DNA of 64,000 bases, taken from the NCBI RefSeq assembly GCF_009846755.1, contig NZ_AQOR01000001.1:62001-126000 (forward strand), read 5' to 3'. Positions 16,845 to 25,333 of the stretch are shown here, one piece after another. Made by a program: the position numbers and the translations under genes. Origin of the DNA: Alcanivorax sp. S71-1-4. Lineage in GTDB: Bacteria; Pseudomonadota; Gammaproteobacteria; Pseudomonadales; Alcanivoracaceae. The notes below the pieces were generated by a model. That model was not told the DNA's origin. It ran no database searches and saw nothing but the letters and a program-made list of their open reading frames with translations. Each line of letters starts with the position of its first letter. The stretch's first letter is position 1.

Positions 16845-18029
16845 ATGGTGGAGCATGAGATTCTGCTGTCGGTGACCGATGATGCCGATACGCAACGCTG
16901 GCTGGATCGCGCGCTGGAAGATAACTGGCGGCTGGAAGATGTGAGCCGTACAGACCTCGGGCGAGTGCTGCGTCTGCTGGAAGCCACCGGCGCACAGATT
17001 GCACTGGTAGAAGTGGTGGAAGCCGATATCAACCAGTCGCTGGCGGTGATTACGGCACTGACCAATGCGCGGCCCTGGGTCACGGTGATCGCGGTCTGTC
17101 GTACCACCGATCAGGAACTGCTGTTGCAGTGCATGCGCGCCGGCGCGCGTGATTGCATCATCATGGGCGGCGACACGGTGGAAATGCGTGACCGCCTGCG
17201 CCGGCACCAGTTGATCCGCCCTTCTTCCTGGGGAGAGGGCCTGAAGTCGAAAATTCGCAACCTGATCCTGATTGCGGGCGCCGACCCGCTGGTGGACACG
17301 GCCTTTCTGACTCAGAACCTGGCGTTGGCCATGGGGCGCCATCAACCCGAAAAATCCTTTCTGGCAATTGATATTGAGTCGCACCGGGAAAGTGTCTTCT
17401 ATCTGGATGCGCGCAGTGATTTTGATCTCAACCATCTTCTCAGCAGCCCGGATACGCTGGACCGTGCACTGATCGATACAGCACTTGAAGAGTACCGGCC
17501 TGGCGTGCGTCTGTTGCGCGGCGGGCTGGGTAAAGGCGACGTGCTTGGCGATCGTGGTGCGGACCTGTTCATCGCCCTGAATCGCCTGATGGGCATGTTC
17601 GACAAGGTGCTGCTCAATATCGGCAGCCGCCACCACCATGCCTGGGTGCGCACGCTGGGTGTCCACGCTGATCACGTCTTGCTGGCCTTGCACCCCCAGG
17701 TCGAGCAGGTGCATCAGGTGCGAGAGCAAGTCATGAACTGGCGCCCCTATCTTTCCGGCGATTCCAGTCTTCAGCTGGTGCTGGACGGCTTTGAAGCGCA
17801 ATTGCCTCCGGGGGCGGAAGAGGTCTCCGAGGCCACAGGCGCGAGCGTGGCCGGCGCACTGCCGATGGACTGGAAACATCGTCTGGAGGCTATCAACCTG
17901 GGGCAGCCGATGCAGGATGTGGCACCGAAATCAGCCTACAACCGGAAAATGGATCAACTGGTCATGACACTCGATGGTGTCCAGAGCGATGCCGGGGGCC
18001 GGCGTTTTTGGCCATGGAAGCGCGCCTGA
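16845..18029 (+). CDS. tadZ: TadZ/CpaE-like polar localisation ATPase with degenerate P-loop
   Basis: TadZ-type proteins place the Tad machine at the cell pole. Residues 1-125 form a receiver-like domain (ALVEVVEADINQSLAVITALT), and the expected phosphoacceptor Asp is not evident. From about 140 there is a MinD/ParA-like domain (LILIAGADPLVDTAFLTQNLALAMG ... SFLAIDIES). The deviant Walker A that reads KGGVGKT in MinD is GADPLVDT here, so ATP hydrolysis is doubtful. It ends with a basic C-terminus (GRRFWPWKRA). AAGGAG precedes the ATG, and it sits between the secretin and tadA as in other Tad loci. Confidence 0.82.
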   Translation: MVEHEILLSVTDDADTQRWLDRALEDNWRLEDVSRTDLGRVLRLLEATGAQIALVEVVEADINQSLAVITALTNARPWVTVIAVCRTTDQELLLQCMRAGARDCIIMGGDTVEMRDRLRRHQLIRPSSWGEGLKSKIRNLILIAGADPLVDTAFLTQNLALAMGRHQPEKSFLAIDIESHRESVFYLDARSDFDLNHLLSSPDTLDRALIDTALEEYRPGVRLLRGGLGKGDVLGDRGADLFIALNRLMGMFDKVLLNIGSRHHHAWVRTLGVHADHVLLALHPQVEQVHQVREQVMNWRPYLSGDSSLQLVLDGFEAQLPPGAEEVSEATGASVAGALPMDWKHRLEAINLGQPMQDVAPKSAYNRKMDQLVMTLDGVQSDAGGRRFWPWKRA

Positions 18030-18061
18030 TGGCGACCAACCTTCTCTGATCGGGGCACACT

Positions 18062-19228
18062 GTGGCGGGACGTATCGACGATGAATATCAGCAGCTAAAA
18101 GCCTCCACGCATCAGCGCGTGGTGGAGCGGCTGGATGAAGAGGGCATTGAAGTCAGCCGTATCCAGACGGAACGGCTGCACGATGCAGTGCGTCGTGCGG
18201 TGATACAGCACGTCACGGAAAGCCGCACACCGCTTTCCAGCCAGGACATGAACCAGCTCGTTCGTGACATGATTGATGAAGTCACTGGCTTTGGCCCTCT
18301 GGAGCCCTTGCTGAAAGATTCCCGGATCAACGACATCCTGGTCAACGGTCCAAACAGCGTGTTCGTGGAAGTGGCCGGCGTGCTGCAAAAGGCGCAGACC
18401 CGGTTTATCAATGATGATCATGTTCTGCGGGTGATCCGGCGCATCCTTGCGCCACTCGGGCGGCGACTGGACGAAGCCAGCCCGATGGTGGATGCACGCC
18501 TGCCTGACGGTTCGCGCGTGAACGCCGTCATCCCGCCACTGGCGCTGGATGGCCCATCGGTGTCAGTGCGGAAATTCACCCGTCACCACCTGATGGCGGA
18601 CGATCTCATCAAAGCGGGCTCGATGACCGATGAATGCCTGCGCATTCTGATCGATGCTGTGCAGGGCAAGCGCAACATCATCGTCAGCGGCGGAACCGGT
18701 ACCGGCAAGACCACCATGCTGAACCTGATCAGCCAGTACATTCCGCGCAACCAGCGCATTCTTACCATCGAGGATTCGGCAGAGCTGGTGCTCAACCATC
18801 CGCATGTTGTGCGGCTGGAAACGCGCCCGGCCAATGCGGAAGGCAAAGGGCGCGTGTCGGCGCGCGATCTGGTGGTCAATGCGCTGCGGATGCGCCCGGA
18901 CCGGATTATCGTTGGTGAAGTGCGTTCTGCTGAGATCATCGAACTGTTGCAAGCCATGAATACCGGTCACGATGGCTCCATGAGCACCATCCACGCCAAC
19001 GGTACGCGTGAGGCGCTGGTACGGATTGAAACCCTGCTGGCGGTGAGTGGCTACGAAGCCAGTGAGAAAGCTATTGGCCGGCTGATCAGTTCGGCGCTGG
19101 ATATCATCGTTCAGCTTGAGCGCCTGCCCAGCGGCAAGCGCATCCTCAAAGAGGTGGTGCAACTGACACCGGACGACGAGAACCTGTATGCCATGAAATA
19201 TCTGTACAGGAGCCCCGATGAACTCTGA
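18062..19228 (+). CDS. tadA: Tad pilus assembly ATPase TadA/CpaF
   Basis: Cytoplasmic secretion-superfamily ATPase that powers pilus assembly. The 388 residues include the CpaF N-terminal domain ([28 protein letters not shown], about 70-96). Walker [11 protein letters not shown] lies at 209-218. The Asp box and His box follow ([38 protein letters not shown] and STIHANG). It begins with GTG at 18062, 32 bases after tadZ, without a strong ribosome site. It overlaps tadB by 11 bases. Confidence 0.95.
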   Translation: MAGRIDDEYQQLKASTHQRVVERLDEEGIEVSRIQTERLHDAVRRAVIQHVTESRTPLSSQDMNQLVRDMIDEVTGFGPLEPLLKDSRINDILVNGPNSVFVEVAGVLQKAQTRFINDDHVLRVIRRILAPLGRRLDEASPMVDARLPDGSRVNAVIPPLALDGPSVSVRKFTRHHLMADDLIKAGSMTDECLRILIDAVQGKRNIIVSGGTGTGKTTMLNLISQYIPRNQRILTIEDSAELVLNHPHVVRLETRPANAEGKGRVSARDLVVNALRMRPDRIIVGEVRSAEIIELLQAMNTGHDGSMSTIHANGTREALVRIETLLAVSGYEASEKAIGRLISSALDIIVQLERLPSGKRILKEVVQLTPDDENLYAMKYLYRSPDEL

Positions 19229-20138
19229 AGCGCTGTTGTCCGCGGCCCGCATGCTGGGCCTGCTGGCCATCCTGGTGGTGGTGGCGCAGTGCTGGCTGTT
19301 GCATTACCGGCGCGGGCGACAGATGCGCGAGGTGATCAGCGCCCGGATGGTCAGCCAGAGAGAGTTTCTGGATGAAAACAGTGAAAGCCTGCTGATCACG
19401 GGCCGTCTGGAAAAGCTGCTGATGAAAGCCGGCATCCGTACCACACAAAGCGGGCTCATGTTGCTGGCGCTGGTGTTGCTGGTGTCGTCGGCGGTGATTC
19501 TTGCACTTTACGGGCTGGTGGCGGCCGTGATGTCACTGGTGTGCTGGGTGCTGTTGTGCTGGGTGTACTGGAATCTGCGTTACCAACGCTTGCGCCGCAC
19601 GATCTTCGACAACCTGCCCACCATCATCGATAACGTGCTGCGTAACATGGACGCAGGCCGTTCGCTTGACCAGGCAATGATCGACAGCCTGCGGGACGCG
19701 CCGGATGTTTTCGCACCGCTGGCGTTCCGGGTGCGCAGTGCTGTGGAGGCGGGGCGTGAATACGCAGGCCTGTTTGATGGTTATGCGCGCTTGTACCAGG
19801 TGCCGCCGATGGTGCTGGTGGCAGTCACCCTGCGCACAACCAGTCGATTTGGCTCTTCGGTGCGCCCGGTCCTCGGGCAGGTCTCGGACTCGCTGCGTGC
19901 GCAGCAGGAAATGCGCCGGGAGTTCATGGCCTCGACGGCGGAAACACGCATGACCGCCGGCGTATTTGCCGCGACGCCGATCTTGCTGTCTTTGTACATG
20001 GTGCTGATGAACGACACCTACCGCGACATTCTTCTGGGTACCGATACCGGCAAGATCATGCTTATGGTCGCGGGTGCGCTGCAGGCGTTCGGTGTGGTGG
20101 TCATCTTCCGCATGATCCAGGGGGTGGGCCGTGGTTAG
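19218..20138 (+). CDS. tadB: Tad inner-membrane platform protein TadB
   Basis: Integral membrane protein of the type II secretion F (GspF) family, 306 residues. Hydrophobic segments lie near 7-25, 73-110 and at the C-terminus (IMLMVAGALQAFGVVVIFRMI). The cytoplasmic GspF domain carries IFDNLPTIIDNVLRNMDAGRSLDQAM and a conserved FGSSVRPVLGQVSDSLR. It forms the assembly platform with TadC. It overlaps tadA by 11 and tadC by 8 bases, so the four-gene stretch is translationally coupled. Confidence 0.93.
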   Translation: MNSEALLSAARMLGLLAILVVVAQCWLLHYRRGRQMREVISARMVSQREFLDENSESLLITGRLEKLLMKAGIRTTQSGLMLLALVLLVSSAVILALYGLVAAVMSLVCWVLLCWVYWNLRYQRLRRTIFDNLPTIIDNVLRNMDAGRSLDQAMIDSLRDAPDVFAPLAFRVRSAVEAGREYAGLFDGYARLYQVPPMVLVAVTLRTTSRFGSSVRPVLGQVSDSLRAQQEMRREFMASTAETRMTAGVFAATPILLSLYMVLMNDTYRDILLGTDTGKIMLMVAGALQAFGVVVIFRMIQGVGRG

Positions 20139-20997
20139 TTTCCTGGTCGCCATCCTGTTTGCGCTACTGGCGCTCTGGCTGGCACTGGCGCGCGCGGAAG
20201 TCTGGCAACGCCGCCAGCGCATCACCGAGCGGATGTTGCAACGCCCCGAAGAGGACGGCCCGGTGCCGCAGAGCGCTGTGCTCTCGATGCTGTCCCGAAG
20301 GGTGGCCAGTTCATCATTTGCCAGCTCGGATTTTCGTGAAATGGCGGATGCCTTGCGGCTGACCGGACGTGGTGCTGAATCAATCCAGACGATCTATCTG
20401 GTGGCCTGCTGGATGCTGCCGGCAGGCCTGGCGGCACTCGGCCTGGTCCTGGGTGGCATAGTCCCCTTTATGGTGCTGTTGGCCGTCGGCTTTATCCTGC
20501 CGCGCCGTGTAATACGCGGCATGGGCCGCAGCTCCTGCCGGCGGCAGAATCTGGAGGCGTTAGAATTCGGCCATATCCTGCGCATGCTGATCGAATCCGG
20601 TCTGTCCATTGAGCGTGCCATCCGCATCGCAACGCTGCAGGCACGTGAACTGATGCCCACCATGATTTACCGGCTGGATCGCTTTGGTCGGCTGATGGAG
20701 GCCGGTGCGGATCGCAGTGAAGCGCTGACGGAAATGGGAGGGGATCGCAACGTACCGGTGCTTTACAACCTGACGCAACTGCTCAAGCAGGGCAGCCGGC
20801 TCGGTGGTGGCATCACCGGGGGTATCGAACAGATCATCAACGAAGGCCAGAACATCGAAAGGAACCGCATCAAGGAAGACGTCAATCGCGTGGGTGCCAA
20901 GATGACCATCGTGATGATGGTGTTCATGCTGCCAGCGCTGTTCATCATCATTGGTGGCCCGGCGATCGTATCAATCGGGCAGGCGTTAAGCCGATAA
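20131..20997 (+). CDS. tadC: Tad inner-membrane platform protein TadC
   Basis: Second GspF-family platform protein, 288 residues. A membrane anchor is at the N-terminus (VSFLVAILFALLALWLALA), followed by a central pair (IYLVACWMLPAGLAALGLVLGGIVPFMVLLAVGFIL) and a C-terminal segment (MTIVMMVFMLPALFIIIGGPAIVSI). The GspF core carries EFGHILRMLIESGLSIERAIR and LTQLLKQGSRLGGGITGGIEQII. It is paired with tadB as in other Tad loci. tadD follows after 25 bases. Confidence 0.93.
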   Translation: MVSFLVAILFALLALWLALARAEVWQRRQRITERMLQRPEEDGPVPQSAVLSMLSRRVASSSFASSDFREMADALRLTGRGAESIQTIYLVACWMLPAGLAALGLVLGGIVPFMVLLAVGFILPRRVIRGMGRSSCRRQNLEALEFGHILRMLIESGLSIERAIRIATLQARELMPTMIYRLDRFGRLMEAGADRSEALTEMGGDRNVPVLYNLTQLLKQGSRLGGGITGGIEQIINEGQNIERNRIKEDVNRVGAKMTIVMMVFMLPALFIIIGGPAIVSIGQALSR

Positions 20998-21022
20998 CGG
21001 AAAAAGGAAGGGAGTGACCCGG

Positions 21023-21769
21023 ATGAGATCCATGAAAACAGCCCTGGTGGTCGCCCTGGCCATGGCGGCCAGCGGATGCGCCAACCGCCCCCTTAATGGT
21101 GGCCATACTGACGCGGTGCCGGTACCCGCCCCCACATCGGAACGGGTGGTTGAAGAGCCTGTGGCGCCTGCGCCTGTGCGCAGTGACTTCAGGCCCAGGG
21201 TAAGTTGCTCGACCAATGTGGCCCCGGAAGAGCGTGTCGAACTGGAGATGGTGGATACGCTGACGGCCCGGGGGCGCGCCTACGCGGCGCTGGCGCAGCT
21301 GGAAAAGACGCAGCAGAAAAATATCGAATACTGGCTGCGTTACGGTCAACTCCAGGCCAAGACACAACAGCTTCAGCGTGCGCGGTCAGTCTTCGAAACC
21401 CTGGTGGAGCGGTGCGAGACGGGTGAGGCGCACCATGGCCTGGGGATGGTGATGGTCAAACAGGGTGATTTGCAGAGCGGTCTATCGGCATTGCGCCGTG
21501 CGGCACGCCTGCTGCCTGCCTCGCCTGATGTACGCAACGACTATGGCTATGCGCTGCTGATGGCGGGCCGTCACGATGAAGCCAGGTTCGAACTGATCAC
21601 GGCTCTGGAACTGGAAAACGGTGCAGGTCGTGCCCGTCAGAATCTGGCGGCAGCCTACATGCTGTCGGGCGACAGCGCGGGTCTGGAAAGATTGAGACAG
21701 GATTATCATTACACTGATGACGAGCTGGCGCATGCCCGTAGCCTGGCCAACCAGCTCCGGAGGTTCTGA
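21023..21769 (+). CDS. tadD: TPR lipoprotein TadD-like
   Basis: Probable outer-membrane-associated pilotin or assembly factor. The signal peptide ends in a lipobox-like AASGC (Cys at about residue 18), so it is likely lipid-anchored in the periplasm. Residues about 80-230 form tetratricopeptide-type helical repeats (GRAYAALAQLEK; YWLRYGQLQAKTQQLQRARSVFETLVE; HHGLGMVMVKQGDLQSGLSALRRAARLLPASPDVRNDYGYALLMAGR). ATG 21023 has AAGGAAGGGAG upstream; GTG 21014 is a weaker alternative. It is the usual partner after tadC. Confidence 0.85.
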   Translation: MRSMKTALVVALAMAASGCANRPLNGGHTDAVPVPAPTSERVVEEPVAPAPVRSDFRPRVSCSTNVAPEERVELEMVDTLTARGRAYAALAQLEKTQQKNIEYWLRYGQLQAKTQQLQRARSVFETLVERCETGEAHHGLGMVMVKQGDLQSGLSALRRAARLLPASPDVRNDYGYALLMAGRHDEARFELITALELENGAGRARQNLAAAYMLSGDSAGLERLRQDYHYTDDELAHARSLANQLRRF

Positions 21770-21771
21770 TC

Positions 21772-22065
21772 ATGTGGAAACGTCTGTCAATTATTGGAGC
21801 GTTGCTGACGGGTGTACTCGCCTTGCCGGCACTGGCTGCCGAGCCCGTGCAATATCCTTCCGGCTTCTCGGACACCGTGGTCAATGTGCAACGCGAAACG
21901 GTCACCGACTGGCTGTTGCAGCAGCAACGCCAGAACAGACCGGCTGTAGAAAGCGAGTTGCCCGCGCAATTGTATGTGGACAGCCAGCGTCGTCTGGGAA
22001 ACAGCTTCAGGACGCCGATTCCCGATTCGTTTGGTGAACAGACTCGCGAGCAGTCCGGCCGCTGA
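21772..22065 (+). CDS. Small secreted DUF3613-like protein of the Tad locus
   Basis: Function unknown. The 97-residue product has a clear signal peptide (WKRLSIIGALLTGVLALPALAAE, cleavage near 24). The mature part of about 73 residues contains TVTDWLLQQQRQNRPA and a C-terminal SQRRLGNSFRTPIPDSF segment. This resembles the short DUF3613 proteins that accompany tad genes in Burkholderia-type bacteria; the resemblance is from memory and moderate. It starts 3 bases after the tadD stop and precedes tadG, so it very likely belongs to the pilus operon. Confidence 0.65.
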   Translation: MWKRLSIIGALLTGVLALPALAAEPVQYPSGFSDTVVNVQRETVTDWLLQQQRQNRPAVESELPAQLYVDSQRRLGNSFRTPIPDSFGEQTREQSGR

Positions 22066-22088
22066 ATGTCGTCCTCAGGAGATGTGTC

Positions 22089-23891
22089 ATGAATCGTCGT
22101 GAGCGCATCGCATTGTTGTCCAGCCAGCGCGGCGCGCTGGCTGTTACCACACCGCTACTGATCGTTCTCATCATTGTACTCACCGTACTGTTGCTGGACG
22201 GCGCCCGCCTGTACGCCACCAAACGAGAGATGCAATCCATTGCCAACGCTGCTGCGATGGCGGCGGCGGACGCAGCACAGGCCTGCGGGGGTGAAATCGT
22301 CAATCAGAGCATGATTGAGGCTGCTGCTGTGGCTGCCGCCAATGAGCAGGGTATGTCTCGATTGGGGGGCAGCCTGTCCGTGGTGCAGCCGGGCACGCTG
22401 GTGGCCGGCGACAACGCCGTGATGGGCTTTCGACCGATCCAGAATTCCATTGATGAATCCAACGCGGTCCGGGTGGTGTATGCGCTGACCTCGCCGATTT
22501 CTCTGCTGGTGCCGGACCAGGTGGGCAGTGTTGATATGGAAACCACGGCAGTGGCCCGCCGGGAGGTGATTGCGACGGTCTCGGCGAGCGGCTCTACGGC
22601 AATTATTGGCGGTGACGATGAAACGGCGGGTCTGCTGGGCGCGCTGTTGGGCAGTATCCTGACCGGTGGCGACCCGTTTGCGCTGGATGCCACGGATATT
22701 CGCAGCCTTGCAAACACCACCTTTGTGCTGGGCGAATTCCTTGAAGACCTTGGCGTATCCGGACTTCTGAACGCGGTGGATCAGACGGTGCCGGCGGACA
22801 TGCTGCTGCGCGGCATCCTGGCCGGCCTGGATGACGGCGCAGGTATGGCGGGTGGCGCCATCGATGAACTGCTGGCCGCATCCGGGCTGATCAATACCAA
22901 TGTGCGATTGGGCGATGTGATCAATCTGGTCGGTAATATTCCCTATCCCGAAGAAACCCGAGTGCCGGTGTACGACACAATTGTCGCGCTGGCGCTGAAT
23001 ACATTGGCTGGGCAGGTATTTGAACTACCGATTGACGTTGACCTGAATGTCGCAGGCCTGCTGGGCGCCGAACTGCGTCTGACGGTAGGTCAGGCTCCCT
23101 CTGTCGTGATTGGTCCCGCGCGCTTTCAGCCTGACGGGGAGGCAATGGTAACGTTCGAAGCGGCAGACGTGGTTCTCAACCTGGTGGTCAGTGCAGACGT
23201 TCTTGGTCTGGCGACGTTGACATTGCCGTTGATGGTGGAAACAGGGGGCGGGACGGGTTATCTGCAATATGCTGACTGTGCAGCCGGGCTCAGCAATGAT
23301 GTGTTGCTGGGGTTCGTTCTGGAGCCGTCAGTGGCGAGAATATCCACCAGTACTTTGTCGCCCGCAGGGGCGGTGGTCCCGTCCGCCATCAATGCCACTC
23401 TTCTGGACATTCCTGGCCTGAATTCGTTGCTGCCGGTATTCGAAGTCAACGGTACCATTGCTGGACTCAATGTTGGCACACCACAAACCATGACGCGCTC
23501 TGTGGTCTACAACATGTCGGATAAAGAACCCGGTGTGATTGCTACCGGGTCAGACCTGACACTGTCGACGGTGGGCAGCGCGCTGGATCTGCAGGTCAGC
23601 GTGAAAAGGAAAGAATGTGGTCCGCTGGGTTTGAATTGCCTGCTTGGTGCGATACTCGGACCAATTCTTGATCTTGTTGGGGGGTTGGCCAACGTGACGG
23701 TGTCGCTGGTTCAGAATACGGTGCTTGCCATTCTGAGCGATGTGCTCACCAATGTGCTCGGACCATTGTTGCAGGCGTTAGGGGTGAATCTGGGCGGCAT
23801 GATTGTGGAGGTCACAGATGCGACACAAACGGGCGTCGCATTGATCGACTGTTCAATCATGCCTTGCGACGTGATTATCGAAGAGGAATAA
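22089..23891 (+). CDS. tadG: TadG-like pilus-associated protein
   Basis: Membrane-anchored extracytoplasmic protein of the Tad system. It opens with the TadE/TadG signature: RGALAVTTPLLIVLIIVLTVLLLDGARLYATKREMQSIANAAAMAAADAA. This is one membrane helix followed by the conserved helix present in putative TadE/TadG domains. The remaining roughly 530 residues are rich in Val, Leu, Ala, Gly and Asp with few charges and a few Cys, suggesting beta-rich surface structure. AGGAGA precedes the ATG. At 600 residues it is long for the family. It is the last gene of the locus, followed by a long hairpin. Confidence 0.8.
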   Translation: MNRRERIALLSSQRGALAVTTPLLIVLIIVLTVLLLDGARLYATKREMQSIANAAAMAAADAAQACGGEIVNQSMIEAAAVAAANEQGMSRLGGSLSVVQPGTLVAGDNAVMGFRPIQNSIDESNAVRVVYALTSPISLLVPDQVGSVDMETTAVARREVIATVSASGSTAIIGGDDETAGLLGALLGSILTGGDPFALDATDIRSLANTTFVLGEFLEDLGVSGLLNAVDQTVPADMLLRGILAGLDDGAGMAGGAIDELLAASGLINTNVRLGDVINLVGNIPYPEETRVPVYDTIVALALNTLAGQVFELPIDVDLNVAGLLGAELRLTVGQAPSVVIGPARFQPDGEAMVTFEAADVVLNLVVSADVLGLATLTLPLMVETGGGTGYLQYADCAAGLSNDVLLGFVLEPSVARISTSTLSPAGAVVPSAINATLLDIPGLNSLLPVFEVNGTIAGLNVGTPQTMTRSVVYNMSDKEPGVIATGSDLTLSTVGSALDLQVSVKRKECGPLGLNCLLGAILGPILDLVGGLANVTVSLVQNTVLAILSDVLTNVLGPLLQALGVNLGGMIVEVTDATQTGVALIDCSIMPCDVIIEEE

Positions 23892-23892
23892 A

Positions 23893-23927
23893 GACCGACA
23901 CGCTATGCCCGGCATACCGTGTCGGTC
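23893..23927. terminator. Long hairpin between tadG and the desaturase gene
   Basis: GACCGACACG (23893-23902) pairs perfectly with CGTGTCGGTC (23918-23927), and TATGCC inside pairs with GGCATA. No T run follows on either side, so it is a candidate bidirectional terminator by position and stem length only. Confidence 0.65.
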
Positions 23928-23931
23928 AGCG

Positions 23932-25170
23932 TCAGGCGGGCACGCCCTGCTGGCTGACGGTATAAGCGCGCAATTTCCCGGCAAACTCCTGCAGCGCCCG
24001 AATGCCACTTTCTTCCGCTTCCTGACACCACTGCTTCAACGCTTCCAGCATTTCCGTTGAGCTCTGGCTGGTGCGCGACCAGATATCCTGGAGCCGCAAC
24101 CGGAACTGGTAAATCGCCGCCAGCGTTTCATTGTGCGAGGTCAGGCGGTCGAGCCGTTCGCGGCAGTGTTCGGTGATCAGGCTCTCATCACGGTGCAGCA
24201 GGCTGTGGCAACGCTGGAAAAAACTGCGTGTCACTTCGCAGGCGCGCTCGCGCTCTTCCTGGAATACGGGCGTGATCACTTCGCGACGATACCGTGCCAT
24301 GACTTGAAAACGGTTGCTGATCAGGCCACGCAAGGTGTCCAGATCAATCACCTGTTTGTCCCGGGCCAGCACGGGGCGTGGCGGTACCTTGTTGACCTTG
24401 GCCAGCCGCAAGGTTTCCAGCACGCGAATCCAGAACCAGCCCACATCGAACTCAAAGCGGCGCACGGACAGCTTGGCTGAATTCGGGTAAGTGTGATGAT
24501 TATTGTGCAACTCTTCGCCGCCAATCAGAATGCCGATCGGGCTGATGTTGCGTGACGCATCACGGCTTTCGAAATTGCGATACCCCCAGAAATGCCCGAT
24601 GCCATTGATGACGCCGGCGGCGAACAGCGGGATCCACACCATCTGCACGGCCCACACGGTAATGCCGATGGCGCCGAAGCAGAGAATGTCGATGCCCAGC
24701 ATCAGAAAGATGCCGGCGAAAGAATGCTTGCTGTACAGATGGCGCTCGATCCAGTCATCAGGCGTGCCTGCGCCATAGCGCGCCAGCGTTTCCTGATTCT
24801 TTGCCTCCGCCTTGTACAGCTCGGCGCCCTCACGCAGCACCTTGTTCAGGCCCAGCACTTGCGGGCTGTGCGGGTCTTCCTCGGTTTCACAGCGGGCGTG
24901 ATGCTTGCGGTGAATCGCCGTCCATTCCTTGGTGACCGTGCCGGTGGCCAGCCACAGCCAGAAACGGAAGAAATGCGCCGCCACGGGATGCAGGTCCAGC
25001 GCGCGATGCGCGGAGTGCCGGTGCAGGTATACGGTCACACTGACGATGGTGATGTGGGTCAGGACCAGCGTGATCAGCACCAGCTGCCAGACCGAGGGGT
25101 TGAACAGACCATTCCACATAAACAGATTCCACGGCCCCCGCATTGCGGGGTAGTAGTTGAAAGTCGCCAT
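23932..25170 (-). CDS. Acyl-CoA delta-9-type fatty acid desaturase
   Basis: Membrane di-iron enzyme that introduces a double bond into long-chain acyl chains. The three His boxes are intact: HRHSAH near residue 51, HRKHH near 88, and HNNHH near 220. Hydrophobic pairs flank them (QLVLITLVLTHITIVSVTVYL; FLMLGIDILCFGAIGITVWAVQMVWIPLFAAG). The 412 residues include a roughly 120-residue charged C-terminal tail not needed for the catalytic fold. Such desaturases are frequent in Alcanivorax and Pseudomonas. It is convergent with the Tad locus and appears monocistronic. Substrate chain length cannot be read from the sequence. Confidence 0.9.
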   Translation of the reverse strand: MATFNYYPAMRGPWNLFMWNGLFNPSVWQLVLITLVLTHITIVSVTVYLHRHSAHRALDLHPVAAHFFRFWLWLATGTVTKEWTAIHRKHHARCETEEDPHSPQVLGLNKVLREGAELYKAEAKNQETLARYGAGTPDDWIERHLYSKHSFAGIFLMLGIDILCFGAIGITVWAVQMVWIPLFAAGVINGIGHFWGYRNFESRDASRNISPIGILIGGEELHNNHHTYPNSAKLSVRRFEFDVGWFWIRVLETLRLAKVNKVPPRPVLARDKQVIDLDTLRGLISNRFQVMARYRREVITPVFQEERERACEVTRSFFQRCHSLLHRDESLITEHCRERLDRLTSHNETLAAIYQFRLRLQDIWSRTSQSSTEMLEALKQWCQEAEESGIRALQEFAGKLRAYTVSQQGVPA

Positions 25171-25333
25171 TCTAGCCAGTGGCGCCTTGCCCTGGCAGGG
25201 GCCGTAAGGCCAATTGCGCCTGGCGGATGAGTCGCGTCCCGGCGGAAGCTAGTGTGCGGGTGCGGGCACGCTTTGCAAGGGGGGTGGCTGTATCAGGATA
25301 TGACCTGCGGGCGCCCGGGGTGGGCGGCAGGTG

